NCBI GenBank assembly: GCA_021777285.1 | Contig: JAJYDR010000006.1 | Coordinates: 1-49,119 of the forward strand | Reading direction: 5' to 3' | Origin: Actinomycetes bacterium | GTDB lineage: Bacteria; Actinomycetota; Acidimicrobiia; Acidimicrobiales; RAAP-2 | DNA length: 49,119 nt | Shown: in pieces, positions 31,873-40,531 of the stretch | Position numbering within the stretch: the first letter of the stretch is position 1 | Layout: each line of letters starts with the position of its first letter | Notes under the pieces: generated by a model | What the model saw: only the letters and a program-made list of their open reading frames with translations | Databases searched by the model: none | What the model was told of the DNA's origin: nothing | Made by a program: the position numbers and the translations under genes

Positions 31873-33063
31873 TTGGACACCACGATGACTGGCCGACGAG
31901 GGGCGAGTCGCTTGCTCGAACACGACGCCGCACCGGCCTTCACCATGATCGCCGGCGCGCTCGCCGCGCTGATCTGGTCGGCCCTAAGTCCCACGGCGTA
32001 CGAACGAATCGTGAACGTCGGCTGGCCGGGTCGCTGGTCGAATGACATCGGACTCGCTTCGCCGCACGACATCGCCGCTTCGGTGCTGATGACAATCTTC
32101 TTCTTCGGCATCGGGCTCGAGTTGGCGCGCGAACGCCGCCGGGGATCACTCGCACGAGTCCGCCACGCCGCCGCGCCGGTCCTCGCTGCCGTCGGCGGCA
32201 TGGCCGCGACCGCTGCGCTCGCGATCGTCGTCGGCTACCTCGCGCATCTGCCATCGTTGCGACACGGCTGGGGTATCCCCATGGCGACCGACATCGCCTT
32301 CACGCTCGGTGTGTTGGCACTCGTCGGCCGAGGCGTGCCGGCCACGCTGCGACTCTTCCTGCTGACACTCGCCGTCGCCGACGACGTGTTCAGCGTGGTG
32401 GTGCTGTCGGTCGATGGCGCGACACGCGTTCAGGCCATTGGACTTCTCGCCAGCGCCATCCTCACCACCGGAGCGTGGCTCGCGACACGCCGGCGCGCCA
32501 CCGTAGCCATGCGGCTCACCGTCCTCGTTGGCCTCTGGGCCACCTTGACGTGGGCGAAAGTTGAACCGGCCCTCGCGGGCGTCATCGCGGGTGCGATTGC
32601 ACCCTACGACGACGACGTGGCGCCGCGGCTCGAACGTGGCGCCAATCAATGGTCAGTCGCCGTGGTCCTGCCGGTGTACGCACTGGTCTCGTGCGGGATC
32701 GGATGGACGAGCGTGCATTGGGGTGGTCCCACGACCACACTCGTGGTGGCATTCATCATTGTCCGCATCGCGGGCAAGGTGCTCGGCATCACGGCGGGCG
32801 TCGCGCTCGCGCGACGATTCGGGCTGCCGCCGCCGTCACCGATCAGTGGGCCGGTGCTTCGGGCGGGGGCCGTGCTGTGCGCCATCGGTTTCACCGTGCC
32901 CTTGCTCTTCGCCCGAGCGCTGTTCGCGACCACGAGCGCAACCTACGGCGACTTCACCGTCGGCTTGATCGGTGCGTCGGTCATCGCCGCCGTGGCCGGC
33001 GGACTCCTGCTGCGCCGCCTCGTGCGGCCGGGGTACGGTCGTGCAGACGAGGGGGGTGCGTGA
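31873..33063 (+). CDS. nhaA: NhaA-family Na+/H+ antiporter
   Basis: NhaA exchanges sodium for protons across the cytoplasmic membrane. The protein has about eleven hydrophobic segments. The ion-binding Asp pair is in LLTLAVADDVFSVVVLS. The helix preceding it (GIPMATDIAFTLGVLALVGRGVPATLRLFL) is characteristic, as is HDIAASVLMTIFFFGIGLELARE near the N-terminus. A TTG at 31873 gives 396 aa; the ATG at 31885 (MTGRRGASRLLEHDAAPAF) is the more likely start and gives 392. It begins 7-19 bases after the phosphatase stop, and its stop overlaps the next start by GTGA, so the three genes form an operon. Confidence 0.92.
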   Translation: MDTTMTGRRGASRLLEHDAAPAFTMIAGALAALIWSALSPTAYERIVNVGWPGRWSNDIGLASPHDIAASVLMTIFFFGIGLELARERRRGSLARVRHAAAPVLAAVGGMAATAALAIVVGYLAHLPSLRHGWGIPMATDIAFTLGVLALVGRGVPATLRLFLLTLAVADDVFSVVVLSVDGATRVQAIGLLASAILTTGAWLATRRRATVAMRLTVLVGLWATLTWAKVEPALAGVIAGAIAPYDDDVAPRLERGANQWSVAVVLPVYALVSCGIGWTSVHWGGPTTTLVVAFIIVRIAGKVLGITAGVALARRFGLPPPSPISGPVLRAGAVLCAIGFTVPLLFARALFATTSATYGDFTVGLIGASVIAAVAGGLLLRRLVRPGYGRADEGGA

Positions 33064-34019
33064 AAACCCGATTGACAGATCTCTTGGGCATTGACGTTCC
33101 GGTCATGCTCGCCGGCATGGGTGGCGTCTCCTACAGCGCGCTGGTGAGCGCGGTCTCCGGCGCCGGCGGCTTCGGATGTCTCGGGGCGTCGACGATGTCG
33201 AGCGAGGAACTCGTCGCCGAGATCGCCGAAGTTCGCGCCGCGACCGACCGGCCCTTTGGGGTGGACCTGCTTACCGCGTTTCCCGACTCACTGGAGCGAA
33301 ACGTGGAGCTCGCCATCGAGGGCGGAGCCTCGGTCTTCGTCGCCGGCCTCGGCGTACCGCGACACGTCATCGACACCTGCCACCGCCACAACGTCCTGGT
33401 GATGTCCCTGTGCGGGAAAGTCGAGCACGCCCGTCGGGCCCTCGAGAGCGGGTGCGACGGGGTCATTGCCCAGGGGACCGAGGCCGGTGGCCACACCGGT
33501 TTGGTCGCGACCATGCCGCTCGTCCCCCTCGTCGTGGACGCGGTGGGCGAGTCGATCCCCGTCGTGGCCGCGGGCGGCATCTTCGATGGACGCGGCTTGG
33601 CGGCCGCACTCGCGCTTGGTGCCGACGGGGTCTGGATCGGCACCCGTTTCATCGCCACGCCCGAGGCGCGCGCCGTGCGCGGCTTCAAGGAGCACCTCTT
33701 GAGCGGCGCTGAGGACGACACCACCATCTCGCGCGCCTACACCGGCAAAACGATGCGGGTGCTGCGCAACGATCGAACGAAACAGTACGAGGCTGACCCG
33801 TCGTTGCTGCGACCGTTTCCCGAGCAACTGATGGTGTCGCTCGCCGACGGATCGTTTCACCTCGGTGGCGACGACACCACGGTCGGCGTGGACGAGCGCG
33901 TCGAGGCCTACCCCGCCGGCCAATCGGTCGGCGGCATTGGTGAACTCGTCGGCGCGGGCGAACTGGTCACGCGGATCAACGCCGAAGCCGAGTCGATCCT
34001 GACGCGCCTGACCCGTTAG
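33060..34019 (+). CDS. Nitronate monooxygenase / FabK-type flavoprotein
   Basis: This 319-aa FMN-dependent TIM-barrel protein belongs to the 2-nitropropane dioxygenase family, which includes nitronate monooxygenases and the enoyl-ACP reductase FabK. Seen: the N-terminal LLGIDVPVMLAGMGGVSYSALVSAVSGAGGFGCLG, GCDGVIAQGTEAGGHTG with the conserved His, and the FMN phosphate site VAAGGIFDGRGLAAALALGADGVWIGTRF. The GTG at 33060 overlaps the nhaA stop by 4 nt and starts the family-like N-terminus; the upstream open frame lies inside nhaA. Class assignment between the two activities cannot be decided here. It converges on msrA with a 4-base stop overlap. Confidence 0.9.
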   Translation: MKTRLTDLLGIDVPVMLAGMGGVSYSALVSAVSGAGGFGCLGASTMSSEELVAEIAEVRAATDRPFGVDLLTAFPDSLERNVELAIEGGASVFVAGLGVPRHVIDTCHRHNVLVMSLCGKVEHARRALESGCDGVIAQGTEAGGHTGLVATMPLVPLVVDAVGESIPVVAAGGIFDGRGLAAALALGADGVWIGTRFIATPEARAVRGFKEHLLSGAEDDTTISRAYTGKTMRVLRNDRTKQYEADPSLLRPFPEQLMVSLADGSFHLGGDDTTVGVDERVEAYPAGQSVGGIGELVGAGELVTRINAEAESILTRLTR

Positions 34020-34657
34020 CGGCCGAGCAGTCCCACTGGACAGCTCACGCCCGTGCCACCGATGCCGCAGTAGCCGTTCGGGTTGGCCTCGAGGTACTGC
34101 TGGTGGTACTCCTCGGCCAGATAGAACGGGCCGGCCGTCTCAATCTGCGTCGTCAGCGCGCCAAAGCCCGCGGCACGCAGCTCGTCGCGGTATCGCGCCG
34201 CCACGTCGGTCGCGGTCGCCAATTGAGCGTCTGACGTCGTGAAGATCGCACTTCGGTACTGGGTGCCGACGTCGTTGCCCTGCCGGTTGCCTTGGGTCGG
34301 ATCGTGCCCCTCGAAGAAGTGCGCGAGGATCGACGAGTACGAGATCGTCGACGGATCGAAAACGACGCGGACTGTCTCCGCGTGTCCCGTCAGGCCGGTG
34401 CAGACTTCGCGGTAGGTGGGGTTCGGCGTGAAGCCGCCCTGGTAGCCCACCGAGGTCGTGACGACGCCCGCGAGGCGGTAGAACAAGCGCTCCGCCCCCC
34501 AGAAGCAGCCCATCGCGACGTAGGCGACTTCGTGGCCAGGATCGACGGCGGCGCGGAACTCTGTCCCGAAGACCAGGTGGGGACGGTCGACCTCGATCGG
34601 CTCTGGCCGGCCGGGCAGAGCATCGCTGGCGGACACCATTGACGGAGACGAGTGCAT
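34016..34657 (-). CDS. msrA: Peptide methionine-S-sulfoxide reductase MsrA
   Basis: MsrA repairs methionine-S-sulfoxide. The catalytic motif GCFWGAERLF has nucleophilic Cys51. Other MsrA segments are VGYQGGFTPNPTYREVCTGLTGHAETVRVVFDP, FEGHDPTQGNRQGNDVGTQYRSAIF and AEEYHQQYLEANPNGYCGIGGTGVSCPVG, which contains the likely resolving Cys residues. The protein is 213 aa with a ~40-residue N-terminal extension common in this class. The ATG at 34657 has TAGTCT 6 nt upstream. It is divergent from a Fur regulator, which suggests redox or metal control. Confidence 0.96.
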   Translation of the reverse strand: MHSSPSMVSASDALPGRPEPIEVDRPHLVFGTEFRAAVDPGHEVAYVAMGCFWGAERLFYRLAGVVTTSVGYQGGFTPNPTYREVCTGLTGHAETVRVVFDPSTISYSSILAHFFEGHDPTQGNRQGNDVGTQYRSAIFTTSDAQLATATDVAARYRDELRAAGFGALTTQIETAGPFYLAEEYHQQYLEANPNGYCGIGGTGVSCPVGLLGR

Positions 34658-34663
34658 AGTCGC

Positions 34664-34669
34664 AGACTA
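34664..34669 (-). promoter_or_regulatory. Leaderless -10 box for msrA
   Basis: TAGTCT on the minus strand is followed by 6 nt and then the ATG at 34657. With the neighbouring base it forms the left arm AGACTAG of an inverted repeat whose right arm is the fur -10 box. No -35 consensus is seen. Confidence 0.5.
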
Positions 34670-34697
34670 GGGGACTTCGATTGCGACGCGTCCGGTC

Positions 34698-34703
34698 TAG
34701 TCT
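34698..34703 (+). promoter_or_regulatory. Leaderless -10 box for the Fur-family gene
   Basis: TAGTCT is followed by 6 nt and the GTG at 34710. CTAGTCT (34697-34703) mirrors AGACTAG (34664-34670) across 26 bases, so the two divergent genes have identical -10 boxes at identical distances from their starts. Confidence 0.5.
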
Positions 34704-34709
34704 CAGGCG

Positions 34710-35138
34710 GTGGATCGCGATCGATTCGAGGACATCATTTCGGCCCTTCGCGCTGACGGCAAACGGGTGACGGTCGCCAAGCGAGCGGTCGCTCGCGTGC
34801 TCGTCGAACAGCCCGAACACCTCAGCGCCGAGGAGATCACCCGGGCCGCCCAGCACTACGCAGCTGACGTCAGCCCGTCGACCGTCTATCGCATCCTCGA
34901 AGAGCTCGAACGACTCGACCTCGTCGTGCACGCCCACGTCGGCCACGCGGCGACCGTTTACCACCTGGCCGGGGCCGTACACGGACACCTGGTGTGCACG
35001 AATTGCGGAGTAACCCTCGAAATCCCGTCGCGCCACTTCGACGCCTTGAGCGGTGATCTGTTCAAGTCCTACGGCTTCCGCTTGGACCGACACCACGTTG
35101 CCATCGCCGGCCTTTGCGCTCGCTGCCGGGAGGAATGA
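34710..35138 (+). CDS. Fur-family metal/peroxide-responsive regulator
   Basis: This 142-aa winged-helix repressor has a DNA-binding domain (RVTVAKRAVARVLVEQPEHLSAEEI, then VSPSTVYRILEELERLDLV) and a C-terminal dimerisation/metal domain with HGHLVCTNCG and a second Cys pair LCARC at the very C-terminus, together forming the structural zinc site. The subtype (Fur, Zur, PerR) cannot be read directly. Divergence from msrA favours an oxidative-stress regulator, but Zur is equally compatible with the sequence. GTG at 34710 gives the normal length. Confidence 0.9.
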   Translation: MDRDRFEDIISALRADGKRVTVAKRAVARVLVEQPEHLSAEEITRAAQHYAADVSPSTVYRILEELERLDLVVHAHVGHAATVYHLAGAVHGHLVCTNCGVTLEIPSRHFDALSGDLFKSYGFRLDRHHVAIAGLCARCREE

Positions 35139-35194
35139 TCGCCCAGGGGGCAGCGGCGCGATAGTCGTAACGGGTCGCTAGATTCGAACAAGAC

Positions 35195-36115
35195 GTGATA
35201 TCTGTCGAGCACCTGACCAAACGTTACGGCGACACCGTCGCCGTAAACGACCTGAGCTTCGAGGTTCGTCCCGGCGTCGTAACCGGTTTCCTCGGTCCCA
35301 ACGGGTCGGGCAAGTCGACCACGATGCGGGTCATCATGGGCCTCGACGCCCCCACCTCGGGCCACGTGACCATTAACGACAAGCGGTACCGGGACCTGGC
35401 GGCGCCGCTGCGCGAGGTGGGCGCGCTGCTCGACGCCAAGGCGGTGCACCCCGGCCGCACGGCTCGCAATCACTTGCTCGCGCTGGCCGTGTCCAACCGA
35501 ATCCCCGCGCGGCGCGTGGACGAGGTCCTCGAGTTCACCGGTATCGCCGCCGTCGCCGACAAGAAGGTCGGGGGCTACTCACTCGGCATGTCCCAGCGAC
35601 TTGGCATCGCCGCCGCGCTCCTCGGCGACCCACCGGTCCTGCTCTTCGACGAGCCCGTCAACGGCCTCGACCCCGAGGGCATTCGTTGGATCCGCACGTT
35701 CTTTCGCACCCTCGCCGCCGAGGGACGAACGGTGTTCGTGAGCTCGCACCTGATGAGCGAGATGGCCCAGAGTGCTGACGAGATCGTCGTGATCGGCCGG
35801 GGACGCTTCATCACCCAAGGAACCGTCGACGAGCTCACCACGTCGGACGGCGGCACCGTGCTCGTGCGCTCGGCCGACAACGCGGCGCTCCGGCGGGCCC
35901 TCGAGGCGGCGGGAACCACCGTGGACTCGGCCAATGACGGAACCATGACCGTTCGCGGCGGCGACGCCGAGGCCATCGGCCTCGCGGCCCTCGCGGCCGG
36001 TGTCGCCCTCTTCGAACTCACGCCACAGCGCGCGTCACTCGAAGAGGTCTTCATGGACCTCACCGCTGGCGACGTCGAGTACGTCAGTTCCCTGGACATG
36101 ACCCAGCATGGATAG
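35195..36115 (+). CDS. ABC transporter ATP-binding protein (ABC-2 exporter type)
   Basis: This 306-aa ATPase energises the exporter whose membrane part follows. Motifs: Walker A GPNGSGKSTTMR (around residue 33), signature YSLGMSQRLGIAAAL, Walker B VLLFDEPVNGLDPEG and switch His in FVSSHLMSEM. The C-terminal ~90 residues resemble the regulatory domain of bacitracin/antibiotic exporters. GTG at 35195 lies 10 nt after TAGATT, giving a very short leader. It overlaps the permease gene by 8 nt. The substrate is unknown. Confidence 0.93.
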   Translation: MISVEHLTKRYGDTVAVNDLSFEVRPGVVTGFLGPNGSGKSTTMRVIMGLDAPTSGHVTINDKRYRDLAAPLREVGALLDAKAVHPGRTARNHLLALAVSNRIPARRVDEVLEFTGIAAVADKKVGGYSLGMSQRLGIAAALLGDPPVLLFDEPVNGLDPEGIRWIRTFFRTLAAEGRTVFVSSHLMSEMAQSADEIVVIGRGRFITQGTVDELTTSDGGTVLVRSADNAALRRALEAAGTTVDSANDGTMTVRGGDAEAIGLAALAAGVALFELTPQRASLEEVFMDLTAGDVEYVSSLDMTQHG

Positions 36116-36890
36116 CGTCACCGTGGCCTCCGTCACCCGCGCCGAGTGGATCAAGTTCCGCTCCGTCCGATCGACCGTCGTCGGCTACGTCGTGACCGTT
36201 GTGTTGACCCTCGGCCTCGGCGCACTGATCACCTCGGCCATCCGGGGTCACTGGCAGACGATGGATCCCTTGCGCAAGTTGACCTTCGACCCGGTGTCAA
36301 CCAGCCTCGGCGGGACCCTCTTCGCACAGTTCGCCGTGGGCGTCATCGGCATTCTCTTCATCACGAGCGAGTACTCGTCCGGTTCGATCCGCACGACGCT
36401 CGCCGCCACCCCGCGGCGCGTCCAGGTCGTCATCGCCAAGCTGATCGTCCTCATCAGCGTCACCGTGGTCGTGGCCGAGGTCGTCGTCTTCGCGGCGTTC
36501 CTGCTGGGCCAGCGGATCTACGAAGGCGTCGTACCGACCGCGTCGCTCGCGTCGGGAGCGGTGTTGCGCTCGGTCATCCTCGGCGGGCTGTACCTGACGC
36601 TGCTCGCCACCCTCGGCTTCGGGCTCGGGCTCCTGCTGCGCCAGCAGTCTGCCGCCATCAGCGTATTCACGTCCCTCTTGCTCATCGTGCCGATCATCGT
36701 CTTCGTGTTGCCCCAGAGTTGGCAGACGTCGGTCACCCGCTACGAGCCGTCGTCGCTCGGCCACGCGATGATGTCGGTCACGCCGCCGCTCGACATGTTC
36801 GGCCCCTGGACCGCGGCCCTGGTGCTCTTCGGCTACGTCGTGCTGGTGCTCGTCCTGAGCACCGTGACCCTCGTACGCCGCGACGCCTAG
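36108..36890 (+). CDS. ABC-2 type permease
   Basis: This 260-aa membrane protein has six hydrophobic segments typical of ABC-2 exporters, starting with VVGYVVTVVLTLGLGALITSAI. The loop SEYSSGSIRTTLAATPRRVQVVIAKLIVL contains the conserved coupling helix of this group (similar to the lantibiotic-immunity/BcrB type). The ATG at 36108 lies within the end of the ATPase gene, so the pair is translationally coupled. No resistance or biosynthesis genes adjoin, so the exported substrate stays open. Confidence 0.88.
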   Translation: MDSVTVASVTRAEWIKFRSVRSTVVGYVVTVVLTLGLGALITSAIRGHWQTMDPLRKLTFDPVSTSLGGTLFAQFAVGVIGILFITSEYSSGSIRTTLAATPRRVQVVIAKLIVLISVTVVVAEVVVFAAFLLGQRIYEGVVPTASLASGAVLRSVILGGLYLTLLATLGFGLGLLLRQQSAAISVFTSLLLIVPIIVFVLPQSWQTSVTRYEPSSLGHAMMSVTPPLDMFGPWTAALVLFGYVVLVLVLSTVTLVRRDA

Positions 36891-36911
36891 CCGTCTCGCG
36901 GTGGCCGACTA

Positions 36912-36917
36912 TAGGGT
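36912..36917 (+). promoter_or_regulatory. Leaderless -10 box for the nitroreductase gene
   Basis: TAGGGT is followed by 7 nt and the ATG at 36925. This supports the ATG as the start rather than the in-frame GTG at 36901, which lies upstream of the box. Confidence 0.45.
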
Positions 36918-36924
36918 GGGCGCC

Positions 36925-37617
36925 ATGGAACTCCTGGACGCGATGCGAACGACCGGGGCCGTGCGTGCATTCACCGACGAACCGGTCGCCGACGCGACCA
37001 TCAGCGCGATCCTCGACGCCGCCCGTTACGCACCGTCGGGCGGCAACCGCCAGAGCTGGCACGTCGTCGTGGTGCGCGACCCCGCCATTCGGCGCCAGGT
37101 GCGCGACCTGTACCTCGACGCCTGGCACGACTACGTCGCGCACGTGCTCGCGGGCGTGGTGCCCTTCTCCCCCGTCGCGACCACGGCGGAACGGGCGGCG
37201 GCGCAAGCGCGCTACGACGACGCGGTGCGCGCCTCGCGCCCCGATGGATTCCCCGAGACCCTGGACGGCGTTCCGGTGATGCTCGTCGTCTGCGCCGACT
37301 TGTCGCTGTTGGCCGCCACGGATCGCGACCTCGATCGGTACCAATTCATCGGTGGCGCGTCGGTCTACCCGTTCGTCTGGAACATCGTGCTCGCGGCGCG
37401 CGAATTCGATCTCGGCGGCGTGATGACCACCGTTGCCGTTCGAAACGAACCGGAGATGCTCGCCGCGCTGAACATCCCCGACTCCCACGCCGTGGCGGCC
37501 GTCGTCGCCCTGGGCCATCCGAAACATCGGCCGACCAAGCTGACCCGCCAGCACGTCTCGGCATTCACCACCGTGGACGCCTTCGATGGCCCGGCGCTAA
37601 TCGAGGTCGCCGAGTAG
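36925..37617 (+). CDS. Nitroreductase-family FMN oxidoreductase
   Basis: This 230-aa flavoprotein has the nitroreductase fold: an N-terminal MELLDAMRTTGAVRAFTDEPV, ILDAARYAPSGGNRQSWHVVVV (FMN-phosphate contact residues SGGNRQ), and a C-terminal GGVMTTVAVRNEPEMLAALNIPDSHAVAAVVALGHP typical of the family. It probably uses NAD(P)H to reduce nitro or quinone compounds or acts as a dehydrogenase; the substrate is unknown. The last 21 bases overlap the 3' end of the convergent CoA-transferase gene. Confidence 0.9.
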   Translation: MELLDAMRTTGAVRAFTDEPVADATISAILDAARYAPSGGNRQSWHVVVVRDPAIRRQVRDLYLDAWHDYVAHVLAGVVPFSPVATTAERAAAQARYDDAVRASRPDGFPETLDGVPVMLVVCADLSLLAATDRDLDRYQFIGGASVYPFVWNIVLAAREFDLGGVMTTVAVRNEPEMLAALNIPDSHAVAAVVALGHPKHRPTKLTRQHVSAFTTVDAFDGPALIEVAE

Positions 37618-38760
37618 CTCGGACGTGTCCTCGCCCAGCCGGCGCGGACCGCGGCGAACCGGCGGGCGCTCGCCGTCGACCAGGAGCGGTGAACGCATGA
37701 CCTTCGTCGGTCCCGCCGGCGTGTCCATGACCCCCACGAAGTCGCCGTTGGCGATCTGGGGCTGCGCGAAGGCGCCCGCGACATCAAAGATCGGTCCGTG
37801 CGGTACCCCAGACGACGCGAGGCGATCAAGCCAGTGGTCGGTCGGCTTGGTCGAAAAGATCGCGTCGAGGGCTTCGCGCAGCACGTCGAGGTCAGCGACC
37901 CGAGCGGCGTTGGTCGCCCACTCGCTGCGTGTACGCAGGCCCTCGTCGTCGAGCATCGTGACGAGACGCTCGTACTGTCCGTCGGTTCCCACCGCGAGCA
38001 GCACGTAGCCGTCGGACGTCTTCACCGGCCCGTACGGCGCGATGCTCGGGTGGTCGTTGCCGAGGCGTGTCGGGTTGACGCCGGTGGACAGATAGCCCTG
38101 CGCCTGGTTGATCAGCGCCGACATCGTCGACTCGAGGAGCGGCGCTTCGAATCGGCGCGCGCCGCGGCCGACGGCGCGGGCGTACAGGCCGGTCAGGAGC
38201 CCGATCGTCGCGTAGAGACCCGTCACCACGTCCGCCAGCGGCGAACCGACCTTGGTGGGATCGCCGTCGCCCCGACCTGTCACCCCCATGAGTCCCGAGC
38301 GCGCCTGGGCTAACAGGTCAAAGGACGGCTGGGCGGCCACCGGTCCGCCCGAAGTTGCCGGGGTCACGCTCACCCAGACGCAGTCCGGATTCGCCGCTTT
38401 GAGCCGGTCGATGTCGAGCGCGGCGAGCTGACTGGGCAGATAGTTCTCGACGACCGCGTCGGCCTGGCGGACCAGCTCGATGATCGCCGCGGCGTGCGCG
38501 GGATCGCGCAGGTCCGCCACGACATTGCGGCGATGCCGATTCACGGCGAGGTAGTAGGTCGCGTCGTCGCCGAAGCGCGGCGGCGCGAGCGCACGGACCG
38601 GGTCGCCACCGGGCCCCTCGACCTTCACTACGTCGGCTCCGAGGTCGCCAGCGATCATCGCGCACAGCGGACCAGCGAGCACCCGCGAGAAATCAAGTAC
38701 GCGCAAGCCCTCCAGGGGCAGGCCCGTCCCGCGGTTGGACTCGTGGATCTCCCAGCGCAC
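37597..38760 (-). CDS. CaiB/BaiF (class III) CoA-transferase
   Basis: This 387-aa protein belongs to the formyl-CoA transferase family, which moves CoA between carboxylic acids with an Asp-anhydride intermediate. It starts LEGLRVLDFSRVLAGPLCAMIAGDLGADVVKVEGPGGDPVR, the typical opening, and has NRHRRNVVADLRD, FDLLAQARSGLMGVTGRGDGDPTKVGSPLADVVTGLYA (the catalytic Asp is in PLAD) and ASSGVPHGPIFDV. The substrate acid is unknown. The GTG at 38760 overlaps the amino-acid ATPase stop by one base (TAGTG), so it is translated with a transporter, an unusual partner. Confidence 0.93.
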   Translation of the reverse strand: MRWEIHESNRGTGLPLEGLRVLDFSRVLAGPLCAMIAGDLGADVVKVEGPGGDPVRALAPPRFGDDATYYLAVNRHRRNVVADLRDPAHAAAIIELVRQADAVVENYLPSQLAALDIDRLKAANPDCVWVSVTPATSGGPVAAQPSFDLLAQARSGLMGVTGRGDGDPTKVGSPLADVVTGLYATIGLLTGLYARAVGRGARRFEAPLLESTMSALINQAQGYLSTGVNPTRLGNDHPSIAPYGPVKTSDGYVLLAVGTDGQYERLVTMLDDEGLRTRSEWATNAARVADLDVLREALDAIFSTKPTDHWLDRLASSGVPHGPIFDVAGAFAQPQIANGDFVGVMDTPAGPTKVMRSPLLVDGERPPVRRGPRRLGEDTSELLGDLD

Positions 38761-39545
38761 TACAGCACTTTAGACAAGAAGCTCTTCAGGCGCTCCGAGG
38801 ACGGAGCGGTCAAGACCTTGCGCGGGTCGCCCGACTCCTCGATGATGCCCCGATCGAGGAAGTACACCGTGTCGGCCACTTCGCGCGCGAAGCCCATCTC
38901 GTGGGTGACCACGATCATGGTCATCCCGCTCCGGGCGAGATCCTTCATGACGTCGAGCACCTCGCCGACGAGTTCGGGGTCGAGCGCCGAGGTCGGCTCG
39001 TCGAAGAGCATCAACTTGGGCTCCATGGCGAGCGCCCTCGCAATCGCGACGCGCTGCTGTTGGCCGCCGGAGAGTTGGCTCGGGTAGTTCTTCTCCTTGG
39101 CGTCGAGGCCCACCCGCGCGAGGAGTTCGCGTGCGCGCGTCACCGCCGCGTCCGGTGAGACGTTCTTCACCTTCACCTGCCCGATGGTCACGTTGTCGAG
39201 CACGGTCAGGTGCTGGAAGAGGTTGAAGCGTTGGAAGACCATCCCAATGCGAGACCGCTCGACGCAGATCTGCTTGTCGCTGCGCTCGTAGAGCTTGCCG
39301 TCGCGAGCCTCGTAGCCCACCAACTGGCCGTCGACGAGCAACTCGCCGGCGTCGTGCTTCTCGAGGTGGTTGATGCAGCGCAAGAGCGTGCTCTTACCCG
39401 ACCCCGACGGCCCGATCAGACAGGTGACCTCGCCGCGATTCACCACGAGGTCCACTCCCTTCAGGACCTCGACGCCGGCGTAGTGCTTGCACACCGCCCG
39501 GGCTTCGACCATCGGCACGGCGCCCACCGCGCTCTCGGCGCTCAC
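38760..39545 (-). CDS. Polar amino-acid ABC transporter ATP-binding protein
   Basis: This 261-aa ATPase of the GlnQ/HisP group has Walker [18 protein letters not shown], signature [17 protein letters not shown], Walker [17 protein letters not shown] and switch [31 protein letters not shown] is typical of the amino-acid importers. GTG at 39545 overlaps the permease stop by 4 nt; an internal ATG (MVEARAV) gives a shorter alternative. An insert [16 protein letters not shown] before the Q-loop is a little longer than usual. Confidence 0.95.
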   Translation of the reverse strand: MSAESAVGAVPMVEARAVCKHYAGVEVLKGVDLVVNRGEVTCLIGPSGSGKSTLLRCINHLEKHDAGELLVDGQLVGYEARDGKLYERSDKQICVERSRIGMVFQRFNLFQHLTVLDNVTIGQVKVKNVSPDAAVTRARELLARVGLDAKEKNYPSQLSGGQQQRVAIARALAMEPKLMLFDEPTSALDPELVGEVLDVMKDLARSGMTMIVVTHEMGFAREVADTVYFLDRGIIEESGDPRKVLTAPSSERLKSFLSKVL

Positions 39546-40531
39546 GCCACGACCTCACGAGTCATCGCCGGCCGGGGCGTGCGGAACTTCGCCACGATTC
39601 CCTTCACGTCCGTTCGGAGTCTGGCGATCGGCGTCGGCGGCGGCGTTCGCTGCGCGCCGCGGGCGAAGTGCCGCTCCAGGTAGAACTGGCCGATCGACAG
39701 CACGGTCGTGATGATGAGGTACCAGATGCTCGCCGTGATAAGTAGCGGCATGACTTCGTAGTTCGCGGCGTAGATGTTCTGGGCCGCGCCAAGCACCTCG
39801 ACCACGGAGATCGCACTGGCGAGCGAGGTGGTCTTCAGCATCGAGATGACCTCGTTGCCGGTCGGCGGGATAATCACGCGCATGGCTTGGGGCAGCACCA
39901 CGAGGCGCAGGGTCTGGCCCCGAGTCATCCCGAGCGAACTCGCTGCCTCGAACTGGCCCTCGTCAACCGCAATGAGCCCGGATCGGGCGATCTCGGACAT
40001 GTAGGCGCCCTCGTTGAGGCCAAGCCCGATGAGCGCCGCCCGGAACGGTGTGAAGAGTGAGACGGCGTCGATGTGCAAGAACGTCACGTGCAAGAACGGG
40101 ATACCAATGGACAGCGACTGATAGATGGCCGAGATGTTGAACCAGAACAGCAGCTGCACGTACACCGGGGTCCCCCGGAAGAACCACGTGTAGCTCCAGG
40201 CAGTCGACGAGAGCAGTCGATTCGGCGAGAGCCGCATGATGGCAATCGTGATCCCGAGGACGATGCCGATCAACATCGCGAGGATCGTCAATTCGATGGT
40301 CAAGACCAATCCGTGCAGAATCTCGGATGAGGTGAAGTAGTGGAACACGATGTTCCAGCTGAAGCGCCAGTTCACCACGGGGTGACACGAACGCACGCCA
40401 CTGACGGTGTGGCACGACGTTTGACCCGTGGCGACCTTCGAGAACAGCGTGTGCACCAGCATTGCCACAATGACAACCATCACCGCTCCAGCAATCCACC
40501 GCCCGGTATGCCGGACGGGCACGACCTTCAC
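39542..40531 (-). CDS. Polar amino-acid ABC transporter permease
   Basis: This protein is a HisM/GlnP-type membrane component. The EAA-loop that contacts the ATPase reads [33 protein letters not shown]. The first hydrophobic segment ([19 protein letters not shown]) is followed by an extracytoplasmic loop with two Cys ([15 protein letters not shown]) before the conserved [23 protein letters not shown] segment. GTG at 40531 follows the strong ribosome site GGGGGAGGAG and gives 329 aa; ATG at 40555 would add 8 residues. It is separated from the binding-protein gene by 474 bases and a terminator. Confidence 0.93.
   Translation of the reverse strand: MKVVPVRHTGRWIAGAVMVVIVAMLVHTLFSKVATGQTSCHTVSGVRSCHPVVNWRFSWNIVFHYFTSSEILHGLVLTIELTILAMLIGIVLGITIAIMRLSPNRLLSSTAWSYTWFFRGTPVYVQLLFWFNISAIYQSLSIGIPFLHVTFLHIDAVSLFTPFRAALIGLGLNEGAYMSEIARSGLIAVDEGQFEAASSLGMTRGQTLRLVVLPQAMRVIIPPTGNEVISMLKTTSLASAISVVEVLGAAQNIYAANYEVMPLLITASIWYLIITTVLSIGQFYLERHFARGAQRTPPPTPIARLRTDVKGIVAKFRTPRPAMTREVVA

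Noticed and set aside
31873..31884. TTG at 31873 as the nhaA start
   Set aside because: It has no better ribosome site than the ATG 12 bases later and adds only four residues. The coordinate is kept as the outer limit, but the ATG at 31885 is preferred.
35195..36890. ABC-2 exporter considered as part of a bacteriocin or antibiotic cluster
   Set aside because: No precursor peptide, modification enzyme or two-component system adjoins it; the flanking genes are Fur and nitroreductase with their own promoters.
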